Origin: Fragilariopsis cylindrus CCMP1102
Lineage: Eukaryota > Bacillariophyta > Bacillariophyceae > Bacillariales > Bacillariaceae
Direction: 5' to 3'
Length of the DNA: 64,000 nucleotides
Assembly (NCBI GenBank): GCA_900095095.1
Contig: FMBT01000350.1
Location: forward strand, 186,001-250,000
The notes under the pieces are model-generated. The model did no database searches, was not told the DNA's origin, and saw only the letters and a list, made by a program, of their open reading frames with translations. The position numbers and the translations under genes are program-made. The first letter of the stretch is position 1. The number at the start of each line of letters is the position of its first letter. Positions 45,544 through 55,123 of the stretch are shown here, piece by piece.

Positions 45544-47289
45544 TTATTTGATCTGAAAGAATTCTGAGAGAATTGGGGCAACTTGTTTGCGACTAGCCTT
45601 AACGTTCCCTTGTTTCATTCGGACTATGTACAGTGTCGTTGTGGTCGTTTTTGCCTCTTCCTCGTGGACTACTTCTACTTGCAAGTTTGGAGTTGTATTA
45701 CCTTCCGTTAAATACTTCACCAGCCGGTCCATGGTTACCTTACTAGTAGAAGCAAAAGCTAACTCACGTTTAAATTTATTGTCGTCATCATCTGTACAAA
45801 CATCATTCCGAATAATTCCAATTGGTTTTCACGAATTACTTTCTCTACTGATGGCAGAATACTTTCCTTATTGTTATTGAAGAAGTCCGTCATGTCAAGT
45901 AAAATAGAAGAAAGACCAAACGTTGAAAATGATTTATAATCCATTCGTATAGCTTGCTCCGATGTAAGACCATTCCAAAATTCGGATGAAAATTTAAGAT
46001 CTTGAAGATGATTAAAAAATTTCGTACGATCTGGTCGATTGATGCTGTTGTTACCTAGGAGTATCTCATCAGGTAGTTTAATTTGTGTCCAATCGGTATC
46101 ATCTAATAATTGTTGTAGCGCTACTAAGTCTCTAGGTGTTCCCTTCCCTACTTTTTCACTCATATTGACAGAATCAATTAGAATTACACCTAGTAAGAGA
46201 ACTTTGTGTTGTGTGCGTGAAAATAATTGAATGTTTATAATCGTGGTGATGATAGATTTGAAAGAGGAAGAAAATACACACGCATTACACACACAGAGAG
46301 AGAGAGAGAGAGAGATAGGGTGGAAAAATGTTTGTGATAAGCAACAATAGATGTAGTCACAACAATAGAGACAGCAATAACAGCAACAGCAACAGCAACA
46401 CATATATTATGTACGTCGTACCTACCAGCTAAGGTGGGATGCATTTTTGTTTTAGTAGTACATGTAGTACCGTCATCATTGTTGTTGTTGTTGTAAAATT
46501 GTTCTACAACTAAGGTAGCACAACTAGCAACAAGTGCTTTGGAATTTTCAAAAGCAATATTACGTTGCTTTGGTGGGCATGTATCTACGTGTTTCTCTTC
46601 ATCTAAATGATGGTCAACAATTTCTGTTACAGTCCATTGACTTTGTTGCTCCTGTCGTTGGTTATAATTATGGTCAACTAGTGTTAATGTAGCCTTGGAG
46701 GATGGTAATAATTCGTCAATTTGATCAATAGCAATTAAATCATTTACATCATCTTTGATATTGTCCATACCTGCACTATCTTTCAATAAAATGTTGTTTC
46801 TGGTCTGAGAAATTTCAAATCATCAGCAAGTATTGATACGATAGGTACAATTAATTGTTGTCCCTGCTGTTGTAGTGTCTTAACGTAAGCGAGAGTAATG
46901 GCACTGATGATACTATCAGCATCACCAGCTGCGTTACCAATTACTATATGAGGTAGTTGTTCTTGTTGTTGTTTTTCTGCGATTAAACGCTGTTTGACAC
47001 CTTTAACAAAGTCTGGAATAGATAGGGAGCTCATATTTGTATTGACTCTTGTAGTGTCTCTGATGGAACTTGGTGTTGATGATGATGACGATGATGACGA
47101 TGATGCCAACAATGATAACCTTTTGATCTTTCTGTTCGTTGTCCTTGTATTCGAACCAAACGAAGTTGTAAACGCAAATGCAGATGGATATGATGCAAAC
47201 CCTCGATGAGTAGTAGTAGAGGTAGAGCTAAGACGAAGAAGTATAGATGGTAGGAATGACCAGGTCATGAAATAGTATACAAAGTTCAT
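45544..47289 (-). CDS. PRUNE-type DHH exopolyphosphatase/phosphodiesterase with plastid-style leader
   Basis: Exons 47289-46426 and 46201-45544. The DHH domain shows VIGNAAGDADSIISAITLAY (first metal site) and TEIVDHHLDE, the DHH motif; the DHHA2 part follows from HPTLA to LLLGVILIDSVNM. Relatives hydrolyse short-chain polyphosphate or cyclic nucleotides. The N-terminus has hydrophobic residues and YPSAFAFTTSF, close to the diatom ASAFAP plastid signal, though Met before SSLSIPDF is an alternative cytosolic start. The frame slips near 46795 (AAA; one more A gives PENNILLKDSAG) and near 45790 (restoring TDDDDNKFKRELAFAS), both probably assembly errors. The intron holds an AG microsatellite and GCAACA repeats. 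Confidence 0.8.
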
Positions 47290-47952
47290 TCAAGAAGTAT
47301 GAGTATGAAAAACGAATCACGTTCTTTCTTGCTTGTGATTTCTCTCGTCTTTTACGAAATGATATATTTGTTGTTGAGGTCTTGAAATCTTTGTTGTTGA
47401 TTAATTGCGTGGCAGAATCCTGTACGATTTCCACAGGGTGTTCTTTTTCTCCTTCGACTAGTGCGTAGGCAACCAAAAATATACTTGTCGAGTGCGTAGA
47501 ATCCAGTACAACTTCCACAGTCGGGTTCTTTTTTCCTTTCGACTGACGTTGATCTTCTTGTGTTCCTCAAATCAATCAATACGAAATGGACAGATATGTG
47601 ATAAGCTATGAGTTGTTGATTGTTGTTCCGGTGATAAAATTCCTACCCTTGAGGAAAATGTTTTATGTTGTCGAGACAAGTGTTGCTGGGTCCACAATAA
47701 CCGATTACAACAGAGAAGATTTTTTGATGATGTTTGAATGCTTCGCGAAAAAAATGAAGGGCCTTGAAACAGATTTCTGTCATCTAAACGGGACTCTCAA
47801 AGTGTGACTGAAAAAGCAAAATGCAGATAATAAGATCCAATAATATGAAATAATTAATATGCAGTATATGCCGTCAAACTCAATAACAACAGCACCAGAC
47901 AAACTTATCAGACGTCGCTATCCCATATCTAGTAGAGCCTAGCTAGAAAATA
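47290..47952. other. divergent promoter region with 46-bp imperfect direct repeat
   Basis: About 660 bases between PRUNE (minus) and the hydrolase (plus). 47416-47460 and 47498-47544 are imperfect copies (both start GAATCC and end TTCGACT). Open frames here on either strand have no recognisable domain. Confidence 0.5.
47416..47544 (-). repeat. imperfect direct repeat, two units of about 46 bp
   Basis: Read on the minus strand, both units start AGTCGAA, continue with GGA/GAAAAAAGAAC and end GTAC-x-GGATTC. The unit period is about 83 bases. Position just upstream of PRUNE suggests a duplicated regulatory segment or 5' UTR piece. Confidence 0.65.
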
Positions 47953-48089
47953 ATGATGACGAATATTACAAGTAGATCATCATCATTAGTCGTCTTTCCT
48001 GGTAAAGGTATGGCGCTATTTCTGGTCGGCCTTATCATTTTCCAACTTTCACATGAAGTAGAATCCTTCGTCATCGTACAAACGTCATT

Positions 48090-48131
<42 letters not shown>

Positions 48132-49458
48132 TTCAAGGCAAAATTGGAATGACTTTAATTATAATAATCTCCCGACCATCTTAAGTAGAAGTAATATTAA
48201 TCTTCATGCCTCGATCGTTGACGTTGACGTTGACGTTGACGTTGACACCAACAACAATAATGATAACGGCGATGACGTCGATAATGACGAGAATAACATT
48301 GTTAATCAATTTTACTGGGATTTTCGTGGACATTCCTGTTATGCAGAAATAATAGATCCAAATTCAAACAGCAACAACGTAAACAACGGAAATATGAATA
48401 AAGATGATGACAACAACGACGACGAGATAACAACAACAAAAACAAATATGAAGATACCGGATGTACTTCTTATTCATGGATTTGCTTGTTCGACCGTATA
48501 TTGGCGTGAAACGAAAACATATTTAACTAATGCAGGTTATACAGTCCATTCAATTGATCTTTTAGGGCAGGGAAAATCATCAAAACCTAATCGTCAAAGT
48601 GATGATATTAATTATTCGATCAATTTATGGGCTGAAATGGTAGATGATTATTCAAAACGGTATATTAATTGTAATGATGTAGTTTTGATTGGAAATTCTT
48701 TAGGTAGTGTTGTGGCTTTATCGGCTGCTACAGGAGATTGGTATTATGACAACAATGATAATGGTAATGATAACGAGAAAAATAACAACGAGAAAAATAA
48801 AGAAGAAGAACAACCACATTTACCAACAAGAATAAAGGGATTATGTTTCTATAATGTTGGTATTGGGATGAATTCACAAAATATATTAAAAACAATTCCA
48901 TCGAAGTTTATAAGATCAATAACAACAATTTTGTTTGATGTATTGAATCGTTTAATTTTTGACAATGAAAAATTGTTAACATACATTATTAATAACAAGG
49001 TATCCAAAGATACACTCGGTGCAGCATTATTAACTTTATATGCAGGAGCGGATGATCCGGAAAGTCGGGTCGATGATGAATTGGTGAATTCATTTTTGGA
49101 ACCTGTTACGAATGATCCTACACAAAAAATTGTTGAGGTTATACGACAGATTTATACCAATGATGCTGGTAAAACACCTATGGAATTACATGCCAAATAT
49201 TATGAACCTTCATCATCGAAACCAGTATCATCATTACCATCATCACCATCATCAGCGGTACTACCCATACATTTGATCTGGGGAGATCAAGATCAAGTAA
49301 CTCCATTAGATGCTACCGTTGGACAATTCTATTCGAAACTAGCAGCAGAGTCCTCTACTACTAATTCGAAAGTAGATGTATCGATGGATGTGATTGATCA
49401 AGCAGGTCATGTACCATTCGATGAACGACCAGAATGTAATGCAGGTTTGATTCAATGA
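47953..49458 (+). CDS. alpha/beta hydrolase with secretory/plastid-type leader
   Basis: 501 residues, one exon. The triad is complete: Ser in VLIGNSLGSVVALS, Asp in LIWGDQDQVTP, His in QAGHVPFDERPE. The oxyanion block is VLLIHGFACSTVYWRE and the strand-4 block IDLLGQGKSSKP, together typical of the plant plastid hydrolases that include pheophytinase, but substrate cannot be fixed. The leader (GMALFLVGLIIFQLSHEVESFVIV) is hydrophobic and ends ESF, a plausible plastid preprotein cleavage site. Low-complexity inserts include a run of 12 Thr coded by ACGACA repeats (48090-48130), a VDVDVDVD run coded by GACGTT, and an Asn/Glu-rich loop inside the cap region. Confidence 0.85.
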
Positions 49459-49599
49459 CTAAACGAGAAAGTAACTGTTTGAAATTTGAATTTATTTAGT
49501 ACAAAATATTTGTTTTGAATAATGTAGTAAGTTTTTTATTTTCGCTCTGTTTATTAAAATTTCTTTATCTAATAATGATAGGATTTCTTTTTTCTTTTT

Positions 49600-51345
49600 C
49601 TACTCGATAAAATCTTGTAGTAATTGTACAATTTCTTTATGTTGATTAGCTATCGCAGCCATTAGCGCTGTCTGTCCACGTTGATCTTGATGTTGGACCC
49701 AATCGTATAGAGAAATTTTCTTGTTCCTGTTCTTTTTGTCGTCATCGTCATCGTCGCCATTTTTAACACTACTACTACAGCGAGGGTGCAGAAGAAGATA
49801 TTTGACTAAACGAAAATGTCCAGATCGTGTAGCGAATTGTAATGGAGTCATACCTTGACGATTTACAACACCGATTGGACTAACATTAAGTTGATCCCAC
49901 CAGAATATAGCCAGTTGAAAATAATTACGACGAGCTATTGTAATCCAAGCTTGTTGTAATTGTAATTGTTGTTGCTGTTGTATGATGATGTCGCTATCGT
50001 TGTTTTCATCACCGACACCATTAATATTCTTATAATTACATTTGTTGTTGGAGGAAAATTCTTCCTGTGTCATTAAAATGACAACAGCTTCAGTCCATGA
50101 TGATAGGATAATATCATCTTGTAACAAAGATGACGATGATTCAATATTAATACTATCCGACGAAGTTTGATGTTGTTGTTGCTGTTGTTGTGTTTTATTA
50201 TGCAAACTGCCATACCTTTCTAAAATCGCCATACCGAATATATTTAGAGCCTTTTGTTGAGTATAATATGCAACCAATAACGGGGATGTATAATTGTTAT
50301 TATTATTATTATTATTGTCATCGTCTTCATTGGCATTAATAATAGCTGTGGTTCCAATAGATATTTCAACAATTTTCTTCCATATCCAAGCAATTCGTCC
50401 TAAATAATACTCTCTATGATCATTGACGAATTCATCATCATCATCCAATTTTGTTATTGTATGAATCCAATATTGTATTATCGATAAAAGTTTCTCCGAA
50501 AGCTGCTCCGAAAATTTCAAATCAATTTCATTATTTTGGACAATAATATTATCATTATTATCATTATTATTATTGTTATTTATAATACGAGGAGAAATTA
50601 CCTCCATCCAAATTGTATCAATTTCATCAAGTTTCATTAGCACATCATCTTTCGACGAAGAATTTAATTTCGTAAGAATAATGTTGAAGAAAGTTCTTAT
50701 TTTTATTGTTTGTTTTGATTGCAGAAGAATTTTCTCGATTTCTACTCGATTTGCAGCAATATCCTCGTCATCATTATCACATTCGTTTGTTAACACAAAG
50801 CATTCGATCGGTGTCCGTTTCATTGCATCAAGTGGATATGGTTCTGCATTCGCTTGTAGTAACAATTTAATACATTCAATTCGTTGTTGTTGTTGTTGTT
50901 GTTGTTGTCGATGATGATGATGATATTGTTTTCCGCCTTTATCGTTCGTCAACTTCGGCTTCGACTTCGACTTGGTCTGATGTATATCAATTGATTGAAT
51001 ACATTCATGTAATGGTGTTGCACCCGTAAAACAATTCACAGCATTTACATCTGCACCAGATTCTAATAATAGTTCAACACATTGTACATGAACCCAAAAT
51101 GATGCAATATGTAAAGCAGATTGACCCATAGGAGTAGCGTGAGAATGTGATAATGGATATTCCTTTAATATTTTCCGTACTGTTGTAGAATCATTTTTCT
51201 GACAGGCTCGAAGCAAGCAATCCCATTCTGGATTTTTAGTAGATTTATGATGATTACTGTTACTACCGAAAAAAGAGGATTGTTCTGATTCATTACTACT
51301 ACTACTACTTGTTACTGTTTCCGCTTTTGTTTCTATCGGGACCAT
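49600..51345 (-). CDS. ankyrin-repeat protein
   Basis: 581 residues. Ankyrin repeats cluster at both ends: SALHIASFWVHVQCVELLLESGADVNAVNC and TPLHECIQS near the N-terminus (first quoted in part as QCVELLLESGADVNA), then NRQGMTPLQFATRSGHFRLV and RGQTALMAAIANQHKEIVQL near the C-terminus. The 330 residues between are helical-looking but low in similarity to anything I know, with runs of Gln and Asn coded by CAA and AAT repeats. No membrane segment or signal. Likely a protein-protein interaction scaffold; partner unknown. The frame is intact. Confidence 0.8.
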   Translation of the reverse strand: MVPIETKAETVTSSSSSNESEQSSFFGSNSNHHKSTKNPEWDCLLRACQKNDSTTVRKILKEYPLSHSHATPMGQSALHIASFWVHVQCVELLLESGADVNAVNCFTGATPLHECIQSIDIHQTKSKSKPKLTNDKGGKQYHHHHRQQQQQQQQRIECIKLLLQANAEPYPLDAMKRTPIECFVLTNECDNDDEDIAANRVEIEKILLQSKQTIKIRTFFNIILTKLNSSSKDDVLMKLDEIDTIWMEVISPRIINNNNNNDNNDNIIVQNNEIDLKFSEQLSEKLLSIIQYWIHTITKLDDDDEFVNDHREYYLGRIAWIWKKIVEISIGTTAIINANEDDDNNNNNNNNYTSPLLVAYYTQQKALNIFGMAILERYGSLHNKTQQQQQQHQTSSDSINIESSSSLLQDDIILSSWTEAVVILMTQEEFSSNNKCNYKNINGVGDENNDSDIIIQQQQQLQLQQAWITIARRNYFQLAIFWWDQLNVSPIGVVNRQGMTPLQFATRSGHFRLVKYLLLHPRCSSSVKNGDDDDDDKKNRNKKISLYDWVQHQDQRGQTALMAAIANQHKEIVQLLQDFIE

Positions 51346-51684
51346 CTTAAGACTGACTCCAATTCCGTACAGATACGATACTAATCTTGTTTTGTTTTCT
51401 ATCTTTTCCTTCCGCTATCTCGTCGATGTGATTATCTTTGGACTCAAGTTTGGCATCATCGTGGTCAATCAGCATTTTATCGAGATCATCATTCGTCTGA
51501 AAAGGGGGCGGATGGACTCAAATAATAAGCGCTCTTTTTCCGCGAGTTTTTGCTTTCTGCGAAAAAAAATGACATAGTATATCGGTATGTTGAGGTGTAA
51601 CATGTTGGTACAATTGTACTCCCGAAATATTAGACAGAGACTATTCTCTATTATATATAACTAACTAAATAGAAGATACCAAAA
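51346..51684. other. divergent promoter region
   Basis: About 340 bases between the ankyrin gene and the DUF7918-like gene. TATATATAA just before 51660 may be a TATA-like element for the plus-strand gene. Nothing else recognised. Confidence 0.4.
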
Positions 51685-52593
51685 ATGGTTGTCGTTAAAG
51701 ATTTCGAGTTCCAAATAGTTTCCACGGAGGACGATAACAAAACCCCGTTCAAGGAGTGGAAGTCGAAAACAAGCTTCAAGACATACGTCGAAGTTGAACC
51801 AGATGCTGAATATTTTTTAAGTGTTGAGATGGTACAGACCTCTTCAACTTCACTGTTATGCGAGTATTACGTTGACGGGAAATTTCTCGGGTATCTCGAT
51901 GTGTTCCCTGGTATTTTGGGTCCCAGGTTTCGAGGTATTTTTTCAAGGTCAAACTCTAGTGTAGAAACAATGAAAGCATTAAAGTTTGTGAAGGCGTCAT
52001 TTCATAGCAGTAACAAAGAAGATAGGGTCGGTTTTGGTTCTGAAATAGGAGCTGGAATGGGCGTAATTGAAATGAAAGTATACCAAGCAATTGAAAATGG
52101 GTACACGTCAACTGGAAATGAAAAAAGTTTTGCCTCATCCTTTACGACATCGTCTATTGATATAGAAGATGGTGCTGTCGTAACGATGAAGAAGAATCTA
52201 CGAACGGGGGAAGGTAATAAGAGCGTAGTAACAAAGGCTTTAAATATGAATGGAGTTAAGATGACTTATTTGAAGGGGCCACACTTGTACACTATTCCAT
52301 TATATTATTGTGCTACACTAGGTTTAATTAGTGTTGGAATATTACCAAAACCTCCAGCTTGGGACTATCAGCGAATGATAAGACCATCAAAATTAACAGC
52401 TGAGGAGAAGCAACGGGTAGAAAAGGGTATCACCAATATGAGTCAGAACGGAACAGGTAAGGATGTTCTAGAACTAAATGATAGCGATGGTAGTGATAAC
52501 GATGATAGTGATAGTGATACTAAAGAGGACAAGTCACAACAACAACGACAACAACAGAAGAGCAAGAAGCTGAAACTAGTACATTCGGGATAA
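51685..52593 (+). CDS. DUF7918-like protein
   Basis: 302 residues. The N-terminal 140 residues look like the DUF7918 beta-rich domain found in fungal and algal proteins: FKEWKSK, YVEVEPDAEYFLSVEM, YYVDGKFLGY, GRFRG-like PRFRGIFSR and IGAGMGVIEMKVYQA. A central part has YLKGPHLYTIPLYYCATLGLISVGILP, moderately hydrophobic. The C-terminus is acidic (NDSDGSDNDDSDSD) then Gln/Lys-rich, ending KSKKLKLVHSG, a possible nuclear signal. No function is known. The frame is intact. Confidence 0.55.
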   Translation: MVVVKDFEFQIVSTEDDNKTPFKEWKSKTSFKTYVEVEPDAEYFLSVEMVQTSSTSLLCEYYVDGKFLGYLDVFPGILGPRFRGIFSRSNSSVETMKALKFVKASFHSSNKEDRVGFGSEIGAGMGVIEMKVYQAIENGYTSTGNEKSFASSFTTSSIDIEDGAVVTMKKNLRTGEGNKSVVTKALNMNGVKMTYLKGPHLYTIPLYYCATLGLISVGILPKPPAWDYQRMIRPSKLTAEEKQRVEKGITNMSQNGTGKDVLELNDSDGSDNDDSDSDTKEDKSQQQRQQQKSKKLKLVHSG

Positions 52594-53038
52594 ATAGATA
52601 TCTAAAAAGTTGAGACTACGGTATGAGAACAGTAGTAAGAAGATGAAATGTGTTCATTCGAGCAAATGTATTTTATATTATGAAACGAGTACATTCGGGG
52701 TCAAATGAATGTATAACACGATACTAAATACGTATCTATCAAAGTTTCCATGTCCACCAAGAAGTACTAATTACCACTACCGATCTATAAATAGTGTCAT
52801 TTTCTCATATTACATACGAAGATACCACAATAACCGATGAGTCTATATCCAAAATAATCATATCATTGATGTTTTTGTCTTACTTCTAAAATCAGTTTCA
52901 TTTTTCAAAGTAATATTGAATATAACGTCAACTTAATCCATAGTGCAGTCACCGATCCGTAACGAAGTAAACAATAGAGAGAGAAACAATATATATATAT
53001 AGAGAGAGAGATGTTTGCATTGCATGTCGCGGCACGAC
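52594..53038. other. convergent intergenic region with TA and GA runs
   Basis: About 445 bases. ACATTCGGG occurs at the end of the preceding coding region and again near 52691. TATATATATATA then GAGAGAGAGA near 52990. No gene. Confidence 0.45.
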
Positions 53039-53629
53039 CTATCGAGATTTTCTACCGTTATTGATCAAGGAATCACATGGCTCCACTTCCAATATATCTT
53101 CTATCCAATATTCGAACGCTTCCTTTGCAATGACAAGTTCTATATGGTCTGTTCCCCCCTCCTGTATGTTCTTCTTCCCGTTCAGAACACGCAATCCCCG
53201 AGGATAAGCTCTTGACGTCATGAAAGAATCCTTGCTTTCTTTGATCAGGCCATCAATTTCATCAAGAATAATGTTTCTACCAAGACTCTCTCGTTTACTC
53301 CCCACAGCCACATTTCTCCTGGATCGTTGAAACATCTGCGGCATATTGCTTATGACAAAGTCCTCGTCAATCAAGTCGAATAAACTCGGTCGAGGATTTT
53401 CATTGATACTACCTTCGCATGTGGAGATCCGAGGAGGAGATTCGATCGAATTTTCCATCTTTTTTGACAGTACTGTCACTTTCGAATTCAAACCTTCTGA
53501 ATAAGATGTATTTTTATTGTTGATATTATCTATTTTCGCGAGAAATTTACTATCGCCGTTATCTTTGATAGTCGGATAGTTGACATAGCCATTTCTATCA
53601 TTTCCACGTAGGGTTGTGAATTTTATCAT
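53039..53629 (-). CDS. hypothetical protein, unknown
   Basis: 196 residues without signal peptide or membrane segment. The middle (RPSLFDLIDEDFVISNMPQMFQRSRR, in part DLIDEDFVISNMPQMF) and the C-terminal IVIAKEAFEYW-like segment (VIAKEAFEYWIEDILEVE) look like short ordered regions in an otherwise polar protein. GLRVLNGKKNIQEGG stands between them. No family recognised. Coding status rests on length and on the ordered-looking segments only. Confidence 0.5.
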   Translation of the reverse strand: MIKFTTLRGNDRNGYVNYPTIKDNGDSKFLAKIDNINNKNTSYSEGLNSKVTVLSKKMENSIESPPRISTCEGSINENPRPSLFDLIDEDFVISNMPQMFQRSRRNVAVGSKRESLGRNIILDEIDGLIKESKDSFMTSRAYPRGLRVLNGKKNIQEGGTDHIELVIAKEAFEYWIEDILEVEPCDSLINNGRKSR

Positions 53630-55123
53630 ATTATTTGTAGGGTGCTTTAATTAAACGCTGTTTCTTCGTTGTTGCATTCCTTTAACTGTCTATTTTTGTG
53701 GGAAGATACATTTTGTGAGATGAGCAGAAAAAGACACGATTGATTCGATGCATTTTCGTCGCATTGCATTGTGACGCTACTGTAGCGGTTTGGAAAATAT
53801 GCTTTCGGAGGTTTCTAACGAATTCGCAAGGCACATACGCTTGAAAAGTGATTCACTTCTTGGGTGGATAAGAGTTGCATCGTTATACGGAATAAGTACT
53901 AAGCAGTATTAATTAGTGCATCATAATAATGTTTGTTATGTTGCTTCACCTCAACACGCACGACTGAGCCGGTGTGTCGTACTATTATTTAACTGCTACA
54001 CCGAAGTGTGATTGAGATTTGTTTTTTAACAGGTTAAAAACGTTAATGTTGATGATGATGACAAATGCAACAAATATCAATCAAGATTCAATAGAGAACA
54101 ACATGGCACTGTTGTTGGTAGTGAGAGTTAAGATAATCTTATATTTATTAGCTATAGACTTCTATTCATTTATTGTTCTTACTTAAACTACTATTTGAGG
54201 ACGGATGACTATAGTCCTCTCTGTATAGGGCGATTCTTTTCCTTTGGAATTAATTTTCGACGATTCCTCACGGCCTGGTTGTTCTTTTTGTTATCTGCTA
54301 TCACTACACCATATATCCATCCTTTTTGTCCAGCAGACGCCATAGCATTCTCGATACCGCCGACCATAGATAAATCCTAGAATGTTTGCATAAAATTTCC
54401 TGCCTCTCTTTCATTGTTTCGTCATTTTCTTCTGCATACAAACACGTTTATGACGTGCCTTCCAATCTTCTGTCTTACACTCCCCATTTCAAATGCGTTT
54501 GTATAAATACAAGGGGAGAAGTAGGAAAAGGAAAAATTATTTAAGTTTAAGTGATTAAAGTCGTGCATCCTGTGAAATGAATATTACATATGAAACGAAT
54601 TCTCACTTCCTGCAGTAGTTTGACATTTCACAAATGGAACAAAATGGTAATTTTCTTTCTGATGTTTCTATTTTATCGCACCCTCGATTGGAACATCCAT
54701 CGTTACCTTGCTAAATGCGTACCAAGATGGAATTGCGGCGGGCTCATTCGCTTCATACACACATACATACATACATACATACATCTCTTTCCTACCATTT
54801 CTCTGTCCTGGTTCTCGTTCCGACAAATAATAAAATTCGAGATAATTTTCTTCAAATATTTCATTTTTACAGGACAGTACTCTGAAACACGACTGGATAG
54901 ACAGAATTAGCTCTTACAAATCGAAACATGGCCATTCATTCGTATGAGATATCGATGATTCGTGTTTTTGTAGCGTGCAAAAAAAAAGTATGCGATGATT
55001 CATTCAGATTTAAAAAGATGTTGTTGAAATTCAAAATCTCTCTCGGCATATCGGTAGAAAACACAAACACAAACACAAACACACAACGTTACGGCTAAAG
55101 ACAGCAAGAAAAGAAAGTAAGAA
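53630..55123. other. 1.5-kb gene-poor region
   Basis: Contains open frames at 54195-54380 and 54590-54910 with no recognisable domain or conserved pattern; the second has a run of ACAT repeats (54755-54783) and one hydrophobic stretch. A CACAAA repeat sits at 55062-55083 just before the RIO kinase gene. No RNA gene was recognised. Confidence 0.45.

Noticed and set aside
47228-47579. Minus-strand frames over the 46-bp repeat, encoding similar VEVVLDS and VEIVQDS segments
   Set aside because: Apparent protein repeat follows from the DNA repeat; no domain and location is a promoter.
54195-54910. Two short open frames in the 53.6-55.1 kb gap
   Set aside because: No domain; the second runs through an ACAT microsatellite.
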